A DNA stretch of 64,000 bases from Rhodobacter sp. (GTDB lineage: Bacteria > Pseudomonadota > Alphaproteobacteria > Rhodobacterales > Rhodobacteraceae), in contig JACKKF010000005.1 of NCBI GenBank assembly GCA_020637555.1, positions 1-64,000 on the forward strand, read 5' to 3'. The notes under the pieces were generated by a model. The model was not told the DNA's origin and searched no databases. It was given only the letters and a program-made list of their open reading frames with translations. A program made the position numbers and the translations under genes. Positions 17,362 through 24,786 of the stretch are shown here, piece after piece. Numbering within the stretch: position 1 is the first letter of the stretch; each line of letters starts with the position of its first letter.

Positions 17362-18306
17362 TGGACTTGCCCGGCTTTTGTGGAGAGCGTTTAGCTCACT
17401 TCCTTGGCCTTTCGCTCGAAGGCGATGGGGCTTTGGAAGCCGAGCGATGAATGTCGCCTGACAGGGTTATAGAACCCGTCGATGTATCTGGCGACTGCGA
17501 TTTCGGCCTGCTGGCGGGATTGCCATGCGACCGGCCAGATCAGCTCGGACTTGATGGTCTTGAAGAACGTTTCCACCATCGAGTTGTCGTAGCAGTTCCC
17601 GCGCCCGCTCATTGAGATCAGGATGCCGCGTTTTCGGAGCAGGGCCTGATAGTCGACCGAGCAGTATTGCGATCCGCGGTCGGAATGATGGACCAGACCC
17701 GGCGCGGGGTTGCGAGCCACAAGAGCACGGCGCAGGGCTTCCACTGCGAGGTCGCGCTTCAAACGATCACTCGTGCGCGGGCTGCCATAGGTGCCGTTCG
17801 ACAGCGCGAAGGTCGTGCGGATATGCGCCAGATAGACCATGTCCTGCTGCTGGCGCAGGCAAGCCGGCCGTTCCTGCCAGGCGAAGAAGCCGCTCTGGCT
17901 GACCCCGAGGGCACGGCACATCCGGCTGATCGGGAAGCTGGCCTTCTCCGCCTCGATGAAGCCGAAGGTCATCGACTTCCCTCTTTCGCGAAGAAGGCCG
18001 CGGCTTTTTTAGAATGTCGCGCTCCTGCTTCAGCACCGCATTCTCCCGCCGCAACCGCTTCAGCTCGGCATGCAGATCGACCGGCGCCTCGCTCGGCTCG
18101 CTGGCGTCACGCTCCTGGCTCAGCCACCGCGTCAGCGTCGACAGGCCAATGCCCAGATCCTCCGCGATCTCCCGCCGCGTCCGGCCGCTGGTCAGTGCCA
18201 GCCGCACCGCTTCACGCCGAAACTCCGGCGTCGGTCTGTTCCCGTTTCCCATAGAACACCTCCTGGTTCCTCAGTTGGTGCTCTCCACTTTTTCCGGGCA
18301 AGTCCA
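17362..18306 (-). mobile_element. decayed IS3-family insertion sequence
   Basis: An element bounded by inverted repeats TGGACTTGCCCGG (17362-17374) and CCGGGCAAGTCCA (18294-18306), ending TG..CA as usual for IS3 relatives. The similarity continues inward (GTGGAGAGC at 17380-17388 and its complement at 18280-18288). It carries orfA and orfB on the - strand. At 945 bp it is shorter than a typical 1.2-1.3 kb IS3 member, and the difference is explained by an internal deletion in orfB. No matching 3-5 bp target duplication is visible in the flanks (TTG left, CTC right), which fits an old or rearranged copy. Confidence 0.88.
17391..18252 (-). pseudogene. IS3-family transposase orfAB remnant (frameshifted and internally deleted)
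   Basis: OrfA (from ATG 18252) has a helix-turn-helix (REIAEDLGIGLSTLTRWL) and a leucine-zipper region ending KQERDILKK. At the A-run near 18004-18010 the frame enters nonsense; one more A would restore the usual KKAAAFFAKE ending and the ATGA overlap with orfB. OrfB (from ATG 17972) has the HTH_21 region, then jumps after GTYGSPR (about residue 66) straight to SDRLKRDLAVEAL. The missing 85-90 residues contain the first catalytic Asp (normally in GADISYI). The second Asp (HHSDRGSQY) and the Glu (MVETFFKTIKSE) remain. The product cannot be an active DDE transposase. Confidence 0.88.
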
Positions 18307-18360
18307 CTCTCTTGTGTCCCACATTTGTGACCCAAAAGAGGCGTGTAAGTATCTGATTGC

Positions 18361-18394
18361 CCGTGTAATCCTGATGTTTCAGTCGATTACACGG
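18361..18394 (-). terminator. stem-loop downstream of tRNA-Ala
   Basis: A perfect 10-bp inverted repeat, CCGTGTAATC (18361-18370) and GATTACACGG (18385-18394), whose 14-nt loop contains a second small stem (CTGA/TCAG). It lies 5 nt from the 3' end of the - strand tRNA, between it and the IS. No U tract follows, so it could be a processing or termination structure or the relic of an older insertion. Confidence 0.45.
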
Positions 18395-18398
18395 AAAG

Positions 18399-18474
18399 TG
18401 GTGGAGCTGAGGGGGATCGAACCCCTGACCTCATCATTGCGAACGATGCGCTCTCCCATCTGAGCTACAGCCCC
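18399..18474 (-). tRNA. tRNA-Ala, anticodon CGC
   Basis: A 76-nt cloverleaf including an encoded CCA. The acceptor stem is GGGGCTG paired with CAGCTCC and contains the G3-U70 wobble that identifies alanine tRNAs. The D stem is GCTC/GAGC, the anticodon arm CATCG-TTCGCAA-TGATG has anticodon CGC (reads GCG), and the T arm is AGGGG-TTCGATC-CCCCT. The gene is complete and not interrupted by the nearby IS. Confidence 0.96.
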
Positions 18475-18623
18475 CACGCGGCGGTATGTGCGGCATTCGC
18501 GGGGCACTGTCAAGGGTATCGAACGGGAAAATCCGGGCCCGTTTGCGCGGGTGGTCCGGCGTTGCTCTCGGTCCCCGGCGGGAGTATGGTTCGCGACTGT
18601 TTCAACAGCCAAGGACCGACCTG

Positions 18624-19082
18624 ATGTCATTGCGTGCCCGGATTTCCGAGGACCTGAAAACCGCGATGAAAGCGAAGGACACGCTGCGGCTGTCGACGCT
18701 GCGGCTGATCAACGCCGCAATCAAGGATCGCGACATCGCGCTCAGGGGCGAGGGCGAGGATCGCGTGATGACGGACGAGGAAATCACCGCCACCCTGTCG
18801 CGCATGGTCAAGCAGCGCCAGGAAAGCGCGCGCGCCTATGAAGAGGGCGGGCGGCTGGAACTGGTGGAGCGCGAGCTGGCCGAAATCGGCGTGATCGAGA
18901 CGTATCTGCCGCGCCAGTTGTCCGAGGACGAGGTCGCCGCCGCCATTGACGCGGTGGTGACAGATCTCGAGGCCGGGTCGATCCGGGACATGGGGCGTGT
19001 CATGAACGCGCTGAAGGCGCGCTACACCGGGCAGATGGATTTCGGGGCCGTGGGGCCGATGGTCAAGGCTCGTCTGACCTGA
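18624..19082 (+). CDS. YqeY / GatB-Yqey domain protein
   Basis: 152 residues, MSLRARISEDLKTAMKAKD, followed by the conserved RLSTLRLINAAIKD helix and the C-terminal GSIRDMGRVMNALKARYTG motif typical of YqeY. The family shares the tRNA-binding tail domain of GatB and is thought to associate with aminoacyl-tRNA metabolism, but its own activity is not established. I chose ATG 18624 because the upstream in-frame sequence is not conserved in character. Its 3' end overlaps the convergent DUF2244 gene by 20 nt. Confidence 0.9.
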   Translation: MSLRARISEDLKTAMKAKDTLRLSTLRLINAAIKDRDIALRGEGEDRVMTDEEITATLSRMVKQRQESARAYEEGGRLELVERELAEIGVIETYLPRQLSEDEVAAAIDAVVTDLEAGSIRDMGRVMNALKARYTGQMDFGAVGPMVKARLT

Positions 19083-19581
19083 TCGGGGCCTGATAGCTGC
19101 GCAAGCGGACCAGCAGGTCCGACAGTGCGGCATGCAGCTGCTGGCGTTCTTCGGGCATGAGATAGGCGCCGAGTTCCACCTCGCGCCCGCCGCCCCTGAG
19201 GGTCAGGTAGTGTTCGACAGGCCCGCCCCGGGGGGTCAGGGTCAGCGTGATCCAGTGCGGATCGGCCCGCCATTCCTGTTGCGGTCCGCGCGGGTTGGTG
19301 CGGACCAGCACCACGCCGTCGCGCGCCAGGGTCATCTCCTCCAGGATGCGGCGATCGCGCCAGTTGCGATCCATCGCAAACCACAGCCCCCACAGAACCA
19401 CCGCGGCAAAGGGCAGCAGGCCCCACAGCACAGGCGAGCCGAGGACGGCGATCAGCGGCATCGCCAAGGTGGCCGCGGTCATGCCGATGACCATGGCAAA
19501 CCCGCGCGGGTTCAGCGCATTGTGGGGCCAGGCACGCAGCCGGGCACGGGACGGGCCGTCCGGGATCAGTTCATAGGGCAT
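19063..19581 (-). CDS. DUF2244 membrane protein
   Basis: 172 residues. N-terminal MPYELIPDGPSRARLRAWPHNALNPRGF, two adjacent hydrophobic helices (about 28-70), then the soluble part with RNWRDRRILEEMTL and HWITLTLTPRGGPVEHYLTLRGGGREVELGAYL-type strands characteristic of DUF2244. In Rhodobacterales this gene usually lies near ctaD or ctaCBG, and here ctaD is two genes upstream, so a link to the aa3 oxidase is plausible but unproven. Its start overlaps the GST stop by 1 nt. Confidence 0.85.
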   Translation of the reverse strand: MPYELIPDGPSRARLRAWPHNALNPRGFAMVIGMTAATLAMPLIAVLGSPVLWGLLPFAAVVLWGLWFAMDRNWRDRRILEEMTLARDGVVLVRTNPRGPQQEWRADPHWITLTLTPRGGPVEHYLTLRGGGREVELGAYLMPEERQQLHAALSDLLVRLRSYQAPIRSDEP

Positions 19582-20216
19582 CAGGCGCGCAGGGCCTCAT
19601 AGGACACCATGACATGCTTGCGGAAGGCGGGACGCAGGGTCAAGCGGCCATAATAGGCGGCCAGCGCCGGCAGTTCGGCGCGTGCGATGTCGATGGAGAA
19701 ATAGCGATAGAGGACATGGCCGAACTGGATGTCGGCCAGCGTGAGCGTGTCGCCCCTGAGGAACGGGTGGCGATGAAGCCGGTCCTCGGCGATGCGCAGC
19801 TTGTCGGTCAGGGTTGCCAGGGCGCGGTCCAGTGCGGGCGGGTCAAGGGTCTCGGGGAAACGCCAGACGGGCCAGAACACCGGGCCGGTGAACCCCAGGG
19901 CGATATTGATCTTGGCCCATTCCGCCCAGCGGTCCACGTCGGCGCGGGCGTGCGGGTCCAGCGGCCAGAAGCTGTCTGGTGCATAGCGGTTCGCCAGATG
20001 GCGCAGGATGGCGCCCGTTTCCCAAAGTGGCGGCGAATCGCCATCTTGCAGCACGGGCACGGTGCCGTTGGGGTTCATGGCCAGAAACGCGGGTGTATCC
20101 GTGCCGCCGAACCTGTGGCCGGCGTCGATGCGGCGATGGGGCAGGTCCAGTTCGGCCACGCACCACATCAGCGCCTGCACGTTGGAACTGTCCGCGCGTC
20201 CCCAGATCGTCAGCAC
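19581..20216 (-). CDS. glutathione S-transferase family protein
   Basis: 211 residues. An N-terminal thioredoxin-like domain (MLTIWGRADSSNVQALMWCVAEL, with the GSH-contacting NPNGTVPVLQDGD and the E-[T/S] pair in LWETGAILRHLA) is followed by an all-helical C-terminal domain with TLADIQFG, the N-capping/hydrophobic staple motif. The probable catalytic Ser10 or Ser11 (ADSSNVQ) points to the theta/beta-like bacterial classes. It overlaps the upstream Rid gene by 7 nt and the downstream DUF2244 gene by 1 nt, so the three are one translational unit. Confidence 0.9.
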   Translation of the reverse strand: MLTIWGRADSSNVQALMWCVAELDLPHRRIDAGHRFGGTDTPAFLAMNPNGTVPVLQDGDSPPLWETGAILRHLANRYAPDSFWPLDPHARADVDRWAEWAKINIALGFTGPVFWPVWRFPETLDPPALDRALATLTDKLRIAEDRLHRHPFLRGDTLTLADIQFGHVLYRYFSIDIARAELPALAAYYGRLTLRPAFRKHVMVSYEALRA

Positions 20217-20611
20217 GCCCGTTCCCCCGTGGCGGCGATGACGCGGATTTCCACCAGCGCGCCCTCGCGGCGCAGGCCCGCGACCTCGACCGCGGTCCAG
20301 GCGGGGAAGGGATCGCCCAGATAGGCGCGCCGCACGGTGTTGAACACCTGGAAATGGGTGCGCAGGCCGATGTGATAGCTGGTCATCTCGACGACAGCGG
20401 TCATATCCAGCCCGGCCTCGGCCAGAACGGCCGCGATCTTTTCAAAGGCAGTGCGGAACTGGGCCTCGGGGTCGTCGGACAGGGCCCCCGAGGCATCGCT
20501 GCCGGTCATGCCGGTGACGAAGACATGGCCATGGGACAGGACCCCGGGCGAGAGGGCCAGCGTCTGACTGGCGCCTTCCATGCCGGGCGGGATCAGGGCT
20601 TTGGCGGACAT
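20210..20611 (-). CDS. RidA/YjgF-family protein lacking the catalytic Arg
   Basis: 133 residues, beginning MSAKALIPPGMEGASQTLALSPGVL. The Rid fold is visible: HVFVTGMTGSDASGAL, then AQFRTAFEKIAAVLAEAGLDMTAVVEMTSY, then AVEVAGLRREGALVEIRVIAAT. In RidA enzymes the 2-iminopropionate-binding Arg lies in a PARSCVEV motif. Here the aligned segment reads PAWTAVEV, so the Arg is a Trp and imine deaminase activity of the RidA type is not expected. It probably belongs to one of the Rid4-7 groups. First gene of the Rid-GST-DUF2244 unit, just downstream of the ctaD terminator. Confidence 0.85.
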   Translation of the reverse strand: MSAKALIPPGMEGASQTLALSPGVLSHGHVFVTGMTGSDASGALSDDPEAQFRTAFEKIAAVLAEAGLDMTAVVEMTSYHIGLRTHFQVFNTVRRAYLGDPFPAWTAVEVAGLRREGALVEIRVIAATGERAC

Positions 20612-20631
20612 CGGCACCTCGGTTTGCAACG

Positions 20632-20661
20632 AAAAAGGCCCCGGTTCGCACCGGGGCCTTT
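20632..20661 (-). terminator. rho-independent terminator of ctaD
   Basis: On the - strand, an 11-bp GC-rich stem (AAAGGCCCCGG at 20634-20644 pairs with 20651-20661) with a 6-nt loop runs straight into TTTTTCG. It lies 15 nt past the ctaD stop and before the Rid gene: a textbook intrinsic terminator separating the two units. Confidence 0.88.
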
Positions 20662-20676
20662 CGGGTCTCTCAGGCC

Positions 20677-22343
20677 TCAGTGGGCGTGCGAGTGGTCCCA
20701 GTCCTCACGCTTGGGAAGCTGCTCGAACGTGTGTTCGGGCGGCGGGCAGGGCAGGGTCCATTCCAGCGTGTCCGCGTGCTCGTTCCAGTAGTTGTTCACG
20801 GTGATGCGCTTGCCGTGGCGCAGGGTGTAGTAGAGCACCCCCAGGAAGAACACGAACGAGGCAAAGGACAGGAAGGCGCCCAGCGACGAGAACCAGTTCC
20901 AGTAGGCAAAGGCCTCGGGGTAGTCGATGTAGCGGCGCGGCATGCCCTGGCGACCCGTGAAGTGCTGCGGGAAGAACGTCAGGTTGGCACCGATGAACAT
21001 CGCCCAGAAGTGCAGTTTGCCCGCCCATTCCGGGTATTGCCGGCCCGACATCTTGCCGATCCAGAAATAGATGCCCGCGAACAGGGCGAACACCGCGCCC
21101 AGCGACATCACATAGTGGAAGTGCGCGACGACATAATAGGTGTCGTGATAGGTGCGATCCAGCGGCGCCTTCGCGACAGCACGATGCCGGTCACACCGCC
21201 CACCGTGAACAGGAACAGGAAGCCGAAAGCCCACAGCATGGGCGTTTCGAAGCTGATCGAGCCGCGCCACATGGTGGCGATCCACGAGAAGATCTTGACC
21301 CCCGTCGGCACCGCGATCGTCATCGTCGCCATCATGAAGTAGCTCTGCTGTGTCAGCGACATGCCGACCGTGTACATGTGGTGCGCCCACACGACGAAGC
21401 CCAGCGCGCCGATCGCGATGATCGCCCAGACCATCGGCAGGTAACCGAAGACGGGCTTGCGCGAGAAGGTCGCGATGACGTGGCTGATGATGCCGAAGCC
21501 GGGGACGATGATGATGTACACTTCCGGGTGGCCGAAGAACCACAGGATGTGCTGATACAGGATCGGGTCACCGCCACCGGCCGGATCGAAGAACGTCGTG
21601 CCGAAGTTGCGGTCGGTCAGCAGCATGGTGATGGCGCCGGCCAGAACGGGCAGGGCGAGCAGGATCATCCATGCGGTGACGAAGATCGACCGGGCGAACA
21701 GCGGGACCTTGTGCAGGGTCATGCCCGGGGCGCGCATGTTCAGGAAGGTGGTGATCATGTTGATCGCGCCCAGGATCGACGAGGCGCCCGAGACGTGCAC
21801 CGCGAAGATCGCGAGGTCCATCGAATAGCCCGACTCGTGGGTCGACAGCGGCGGATACAGAACCCAGCCGGTGCCCGCGCCACGCCCGCCTTCGCCACCG
21901 GGGACGAACAGCGATACCACGGCCAGCGAGGTGCCCGCGACATAGAGCCAGTAGCTGAGGTTGTTCAGACGCGGGAACGCCATGTCCGGCGCGCCGATGT
22001 GCAGCGGCATGAAGTAGTTGCCGAAGCCGCCGAACAGCGCGGGAATGATGACGAAGAACATCATCAGGACGCCATGGGCGGTGATGATGACGTTCCACAG
22101 GTGCCCGTCGGGCGCCTCGCAATTGCCGTTCGGAATCAGGCGCATGCCTTCGGCGCACATGAATTGCACGCCGGGTTCCATCAGCTCCATGCGCATGTAG
22201 ACGGTGAAGATCACCGCGACGAAGCCGACGATTCCCGCCGTGAAGAGGTAGAGGACGCCGATGTCCTTGTGGTTGGTGGACATGAACCAGCGGGTAAAGA
22301 ACCCGCGGTTGTCCTCGTGTCCGTGAGCGGCTGCGTTGGCCAT
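20677..22343 (-). pseudogene. ctaD: cytochrome c oxidase (aa3) subunit I, frameshifted as given
   Basis: ATG 22343 (preceded by GGGAGC) opens a 12-helix haem-copper oxidase subunit I. Present in the first frame are His90 (haem a), Asp120 (D channel), His272-Glu274-Tyr276 (CuB and cross-link), His321/His322 (CuB) and Lys350 (K channel). After Ser390 (GGVTGIVLS) the frame is lost at about 21171-21175, where the + strand reads TTCGCGA. The second frame resumes with APLDRTYHDTYYVVAHFHYVM, carrying the last haem ligands, and runs to 20677. A duplicated CG (net +2) or one lost base explains it; corrected length is about 554-555 residues, normal. As written, translation stops at 21108 (411 residues) without the haem a3 and second haem a histidines. 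It is either a sequence error or a true loss. Confidence 0.9.
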
Positions 22344-22392
22344 TCGTTGCTCCCGTTCCCTTGCGAACTTTATTCTTTGCACGGTAACTCCC

Positions 22393-22414
22393 GCCCGGAT
22401 GGCGACATCCGGGC
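22393..22414 (-). promoter_or_regulatory. stem-loop in the ctaD leader
   Basis: Perfect 9-bp inverted repeat GCCCGGATG (22393-22401) / CATCCGGGC (22406-22414) with a 4-nt loop, about 50 nt before the ctaD start codon. It could be an mRNA 5' stabilising hairpin or a protein-binding palindrome; no known motif is recognised. Confidence 0.45.
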
Positions 22415-22635
22415 AGAACCCTGACCCCGTTCTAGAATGCCCCGGGCGCGGCGGCAACGCCCCTGATGTCGCAGGCGGGAAAAATTTGATGCAGGTCAAG
22501 GTCACGCGAACCGCGCAGGGCGCGAATCACCGGGCCGGTCCGGCCGACGGTGCTCGCGGTCCGCCACCGCGGCCGCGGGCGGCGCTTCGGGCGATTCGCG
22601 CAGTGGGGCCGCTTCGGCCCTAATGGTCAGCACTG

Positions 22636-22664
22636 TTGACATAAATTTCGGCCCGGTGTTTGCT
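22636..22664 (+). promoter_or_regulatory. candidate sigma-70 promoter of the aminotransferase
   Basis: A perfect -35 hexamer TTGACA at 22636-22641 followed after 17 nt by the weak -10 TTTGCT (22659-22664), 30 nt before the aminotransferase ATG. The -10 box matches only half of the consensus, so this is tentative. Confidence 0.4.
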
Positions 22665-22693
22665 GCTCTCGACGGGAGAGAGGAGACGACTCG

Positions 22694-23893
22694 ATGGACT
22701 GGCAAACGGTTCTGGCATCGCGCAGCGGCCGGATGAAGGCGTCCGAGATCCGCGAACTGCTCAAGCTCCTGGACCGGCCCGAGGTGCTCTCGTTCGCCGG
22801 GGGTATTCCCGATCCGGCGCTCTTCCCGGCCGACGCCTTCCGATCCGCCATGGCCGAGGCGCTGTCCGGTCCCGCGGCCGGCGCGGCGCTGCAATATTCG
22901 GTCTCGGAGGGGCACCGCCCGCTGCGCGACTGGCTGGCCGGGCGCATGGTCGCGCTGGGCATTCCCTGCGATGCCGACAACATCCTGATCACGTCGGGTT
23001 CGCAGCAGGCGCTGGATTATCTGGGCAAGTTGCTGCTGGATCCCGGCGATACGATGCTGCTGGCCTGGCCGACCTATCTGGGCGCGCTGGGGGCCTTCAA
23101 CGCCTATGAGCCGCGCTTCGACCGGTTCGACCCCACGGGCAACCGTCCGGCCTCGGACTATACCGAGGCCGCGGGCGGTCGGGTCAAGGCGCTCTATCTG
23201 ACCCCCGATTTCGCCAATCCCACCGGCGAGACCCTGACACGCGCGCAACGCGAAGCCGCACTCGATCTGGCCGACGCGCTGAACATCGCGGTGATCGAAG
23301 ACGCGGCCTATCAGGTTCTGCGCTATGACGGCGACCCGGTGCCGCCGGTGCTGGCGCTCGAGATCGCCCGAAAGGGCGGGATCGAGGACTGCCGCACGCT
23401 CTATTGCGGGTCGTTCTCGAAAAGTCTGTCCCCGGGGCTGCGGGTCGGCTGGATCTGCGCGGCCAAGCCGGTGATCAGCCGTCTGGTGCTGATGAAACAG
23501 GCCGCCGATCTGCATTCGCCGACACTGAACCAGATCGCCACCGACCGCGTGGCCCGGGCCGAGTTCGACGCCCATACCGCCCGCATTCGCGCGGCCTATC
23601 GCGCCCGGCGCGACGCGATGCTGGCGGCGCTGTCGCGCTACATGCCCGCGGGCGTGCGCTGGACACGGCCCGAAGGCGGCATGTTCGTCTGGCTGACCCT
23701 GCCCGACGGGCTGGACGGTGCCGATCTGCTGGCGCGGTCGCTGGCGACGGAAAAGGTCGCCTTTGTTCCCGGGCGCGCCTTCTTTGCCGACGGCTCGAAC
23801 GGGAACACGCTGCGGCTGAGCTTTTCCTGCGCGGATGAGGCGATGATCGACGAGGGGATGAAACGTCTGGGGCGTCTGCTGCGATCGGCGTAG
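22694..23893 (+). CDS. PLP-dependent aminotransferase, class I/II (AAA/LysN-like)
   Basis: 399 residues of fold-type I aminotransferase. SFAGGIPDPALFP and LQYSVSEGHRPLRDWLA near the N terminus, ITSGSQQALDYLGKLLLDPGD, DFANPTGETL, the Asp of EDAAYQVLRYDG and the Schiff-base Lys243 in GSFSKSLSPGLRVGW are all present. The pattern matches the 2-aminoadipate/LysN and MocR-like C-terminal aminotransferases that use aromatic or branched amino acids. There is no N-terminal wHTH domain, so it is an enzyme, not a MocR regulator. It is monocistronic, ending at a hairpin. Confidence 0.9.
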   Translation: MDWQTVLASRSGRMKASEIRELLKLLDRPEVLSFAGGIPDPALFPADAFRSAMAEALSGPAAGAALQYSVSEGHRPLRDWLAGRMVALGIPCDADNILITSGSQQALDYLGKLLLDPGDTMLLAWPTYLGALGAFNAYEPRFDRFDPTGNRPASDYTEAAGGRVKALYLTPDFANPTGETLTRAQREAALDLADALNIAVIEDAAYQVLRYDGDPVPPVLALEIARKGGIEDCRTLYCGSFSKSLSPGLRVGWICAAKPVISRLVLMKQAADLHSPTLNQIATDRVARAEFDAHTARIRAAYRARRDAMLAALSRYMPAGVRWTRPEGGMFVWLTLPDGLDGADLLARSLATEKVAFVPGRAFFADGSNGNTLRLSFSCADEAMIDEGMKRLGRLLRSA

Positions 23894-23913
23894 GGTGCGT
23901 GCGAGCACGCACC
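23894..23913. terminator. bidirectional terminator-like hairpin
   Basis: A perfect 9-bp palindromic repeat GGTGCGTGC / GCACGCACC (23894-23902, 23905-23913) beginning one base after the aminotransferase stop and lying 13 nt from the stop of convergent lipB. Only a TT follows on the + strand, so termination strength is uncertain. Confidence 0.5.
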
Positions 23914-23926
23914 TTACGGGCAGCGA

Positions 23927-24595
23927 TCACGAACCGCAGGACGCGCCGGCTTCGAATACCGCGTCGAACTGGCGGCGCAGCGCGACATCCAGATCGGCCA
24001 TCGTCACCGGCAGGCCCAGATCGACCAGACTGGTCACGCCATGGTCGCGGATTCCACAGGGCACGATGCCCGTGAAATGCGACAGATCGGGTTCGACATT
24101 GATCGCGATGCCGTGAAAGCTGACCCAGCGGCGCAGTTTCACGCCGATCGCGGCAATCTTGTCCTCGCGCGGGGTGCCGTCGGCGTTGGCGGGCTTCTCG
24201 GGCCGCACCACCCAGACACCGACCCGTCCCGCGCGCCGTTCGCCGGTGACGTTGAACTCGGCCAGCGTGCGGATCACCCACTCCTCCAGCGCGTGCACGA
24301 AACAGCGCACGTCACGCCCGCGCCGGTTCAGGTCCAGCATGACATAGGCCACACGTTGCCCGGGTCCGTGATAGGTATACTGCCCGCCGCGCCCCGCGAC
24401 ATGGACGGGAAAGCGCCCCGGGTCCGTCAGGTCCTGTGCCCTGGCCGAGGTTCCGGCGGTATAGAGCGGGGGGTGTTCCAGCAGCCAGACCGCTTCGGGC
24501 GCCTCACCCGCGGCAATCGCGGCGACGCGGGCTTCCATCGCCGCCAGCGTTTCTGGATAGGGTTGCAGCCCCGGCAGGATCGACCAGTCCATCAT
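23927..24595 (-). CDS. lipB: lipoyl(octanoyl) transferase
   Basis: 222 residues. It moves octanoate from octanoyl-ACP to lipoyl domains, the first step of lipoate cofactor assembly. The motif RGGQYTYHGPGQRVAYVMLDL (about 69-89), the lysine in EDKIAAIGVKLRRWVSFHG and the nucleophile Cys180 in GIVPCGIRDHG are intact. Two start codons are adjacent (ATG 24595 and ATG 24592). The region upstream to 24811 is open but overlaps the divergent peptidoglycan-binding gene's leader and does not look coding. The relative LipA gene is not in the window. Confidence 0.95.
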   Translation of the reverse strand: MMDWSILPGLQPYPETLAAMEARVAAIAAGEAPEAVWLLEHPPLYTAGTSARAQDLTDPGRFPVHVAGRGGQYTYHGPGQRVAYVMLDLNRRGRDVRCFVHALEEWVIRTLAEFNVTGERRAGRVGVWVVRPEKPANADGTPREDKIAAIGVKLRRWVSFHGIAINVEPDLSHFTGIVPCGIRDHGVTSLVDLGLPVTMADLDVALRRQFDAVFEAGASCGS

Positions 24596-24786
24596 GCGCC
24601 TCGATTGAACCTTCGCGCGCACCCTAGCGACGCACGCTTCATAGTCAATCGACCGCGCGCGACCCGTGCCCTGCGGTGTGGGGCCGTCGTTCAGGGCCCA
24701 TCCGGTGGTGGTGCAAGAGCCTTGTGCGAATCGCGGCGTGGCGTAGGCTGACGGGCATTGATTGATCGTATTGAGGGGGAAGAACC

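Larger units (their letters stand above)
22344..22693. other. 350-bp divergent intergenic region, ctaD / aminotransferase
   Basis: No gene is seen. It contains the ctaD leader with a 9-bp GCCCGGATG stem-loop (22393-22414) and a candidate promoter for the aminotransferase (22636-22664). The middle (22440-22620) is GC-rich and unremarkable. Confidence 0.6.

Noticed and set aside
17357..18309. Target-site duplication flanking the IS
   Set aside because: The flanking triplets (TTG left, CTC right) do not match, so none is claimed.
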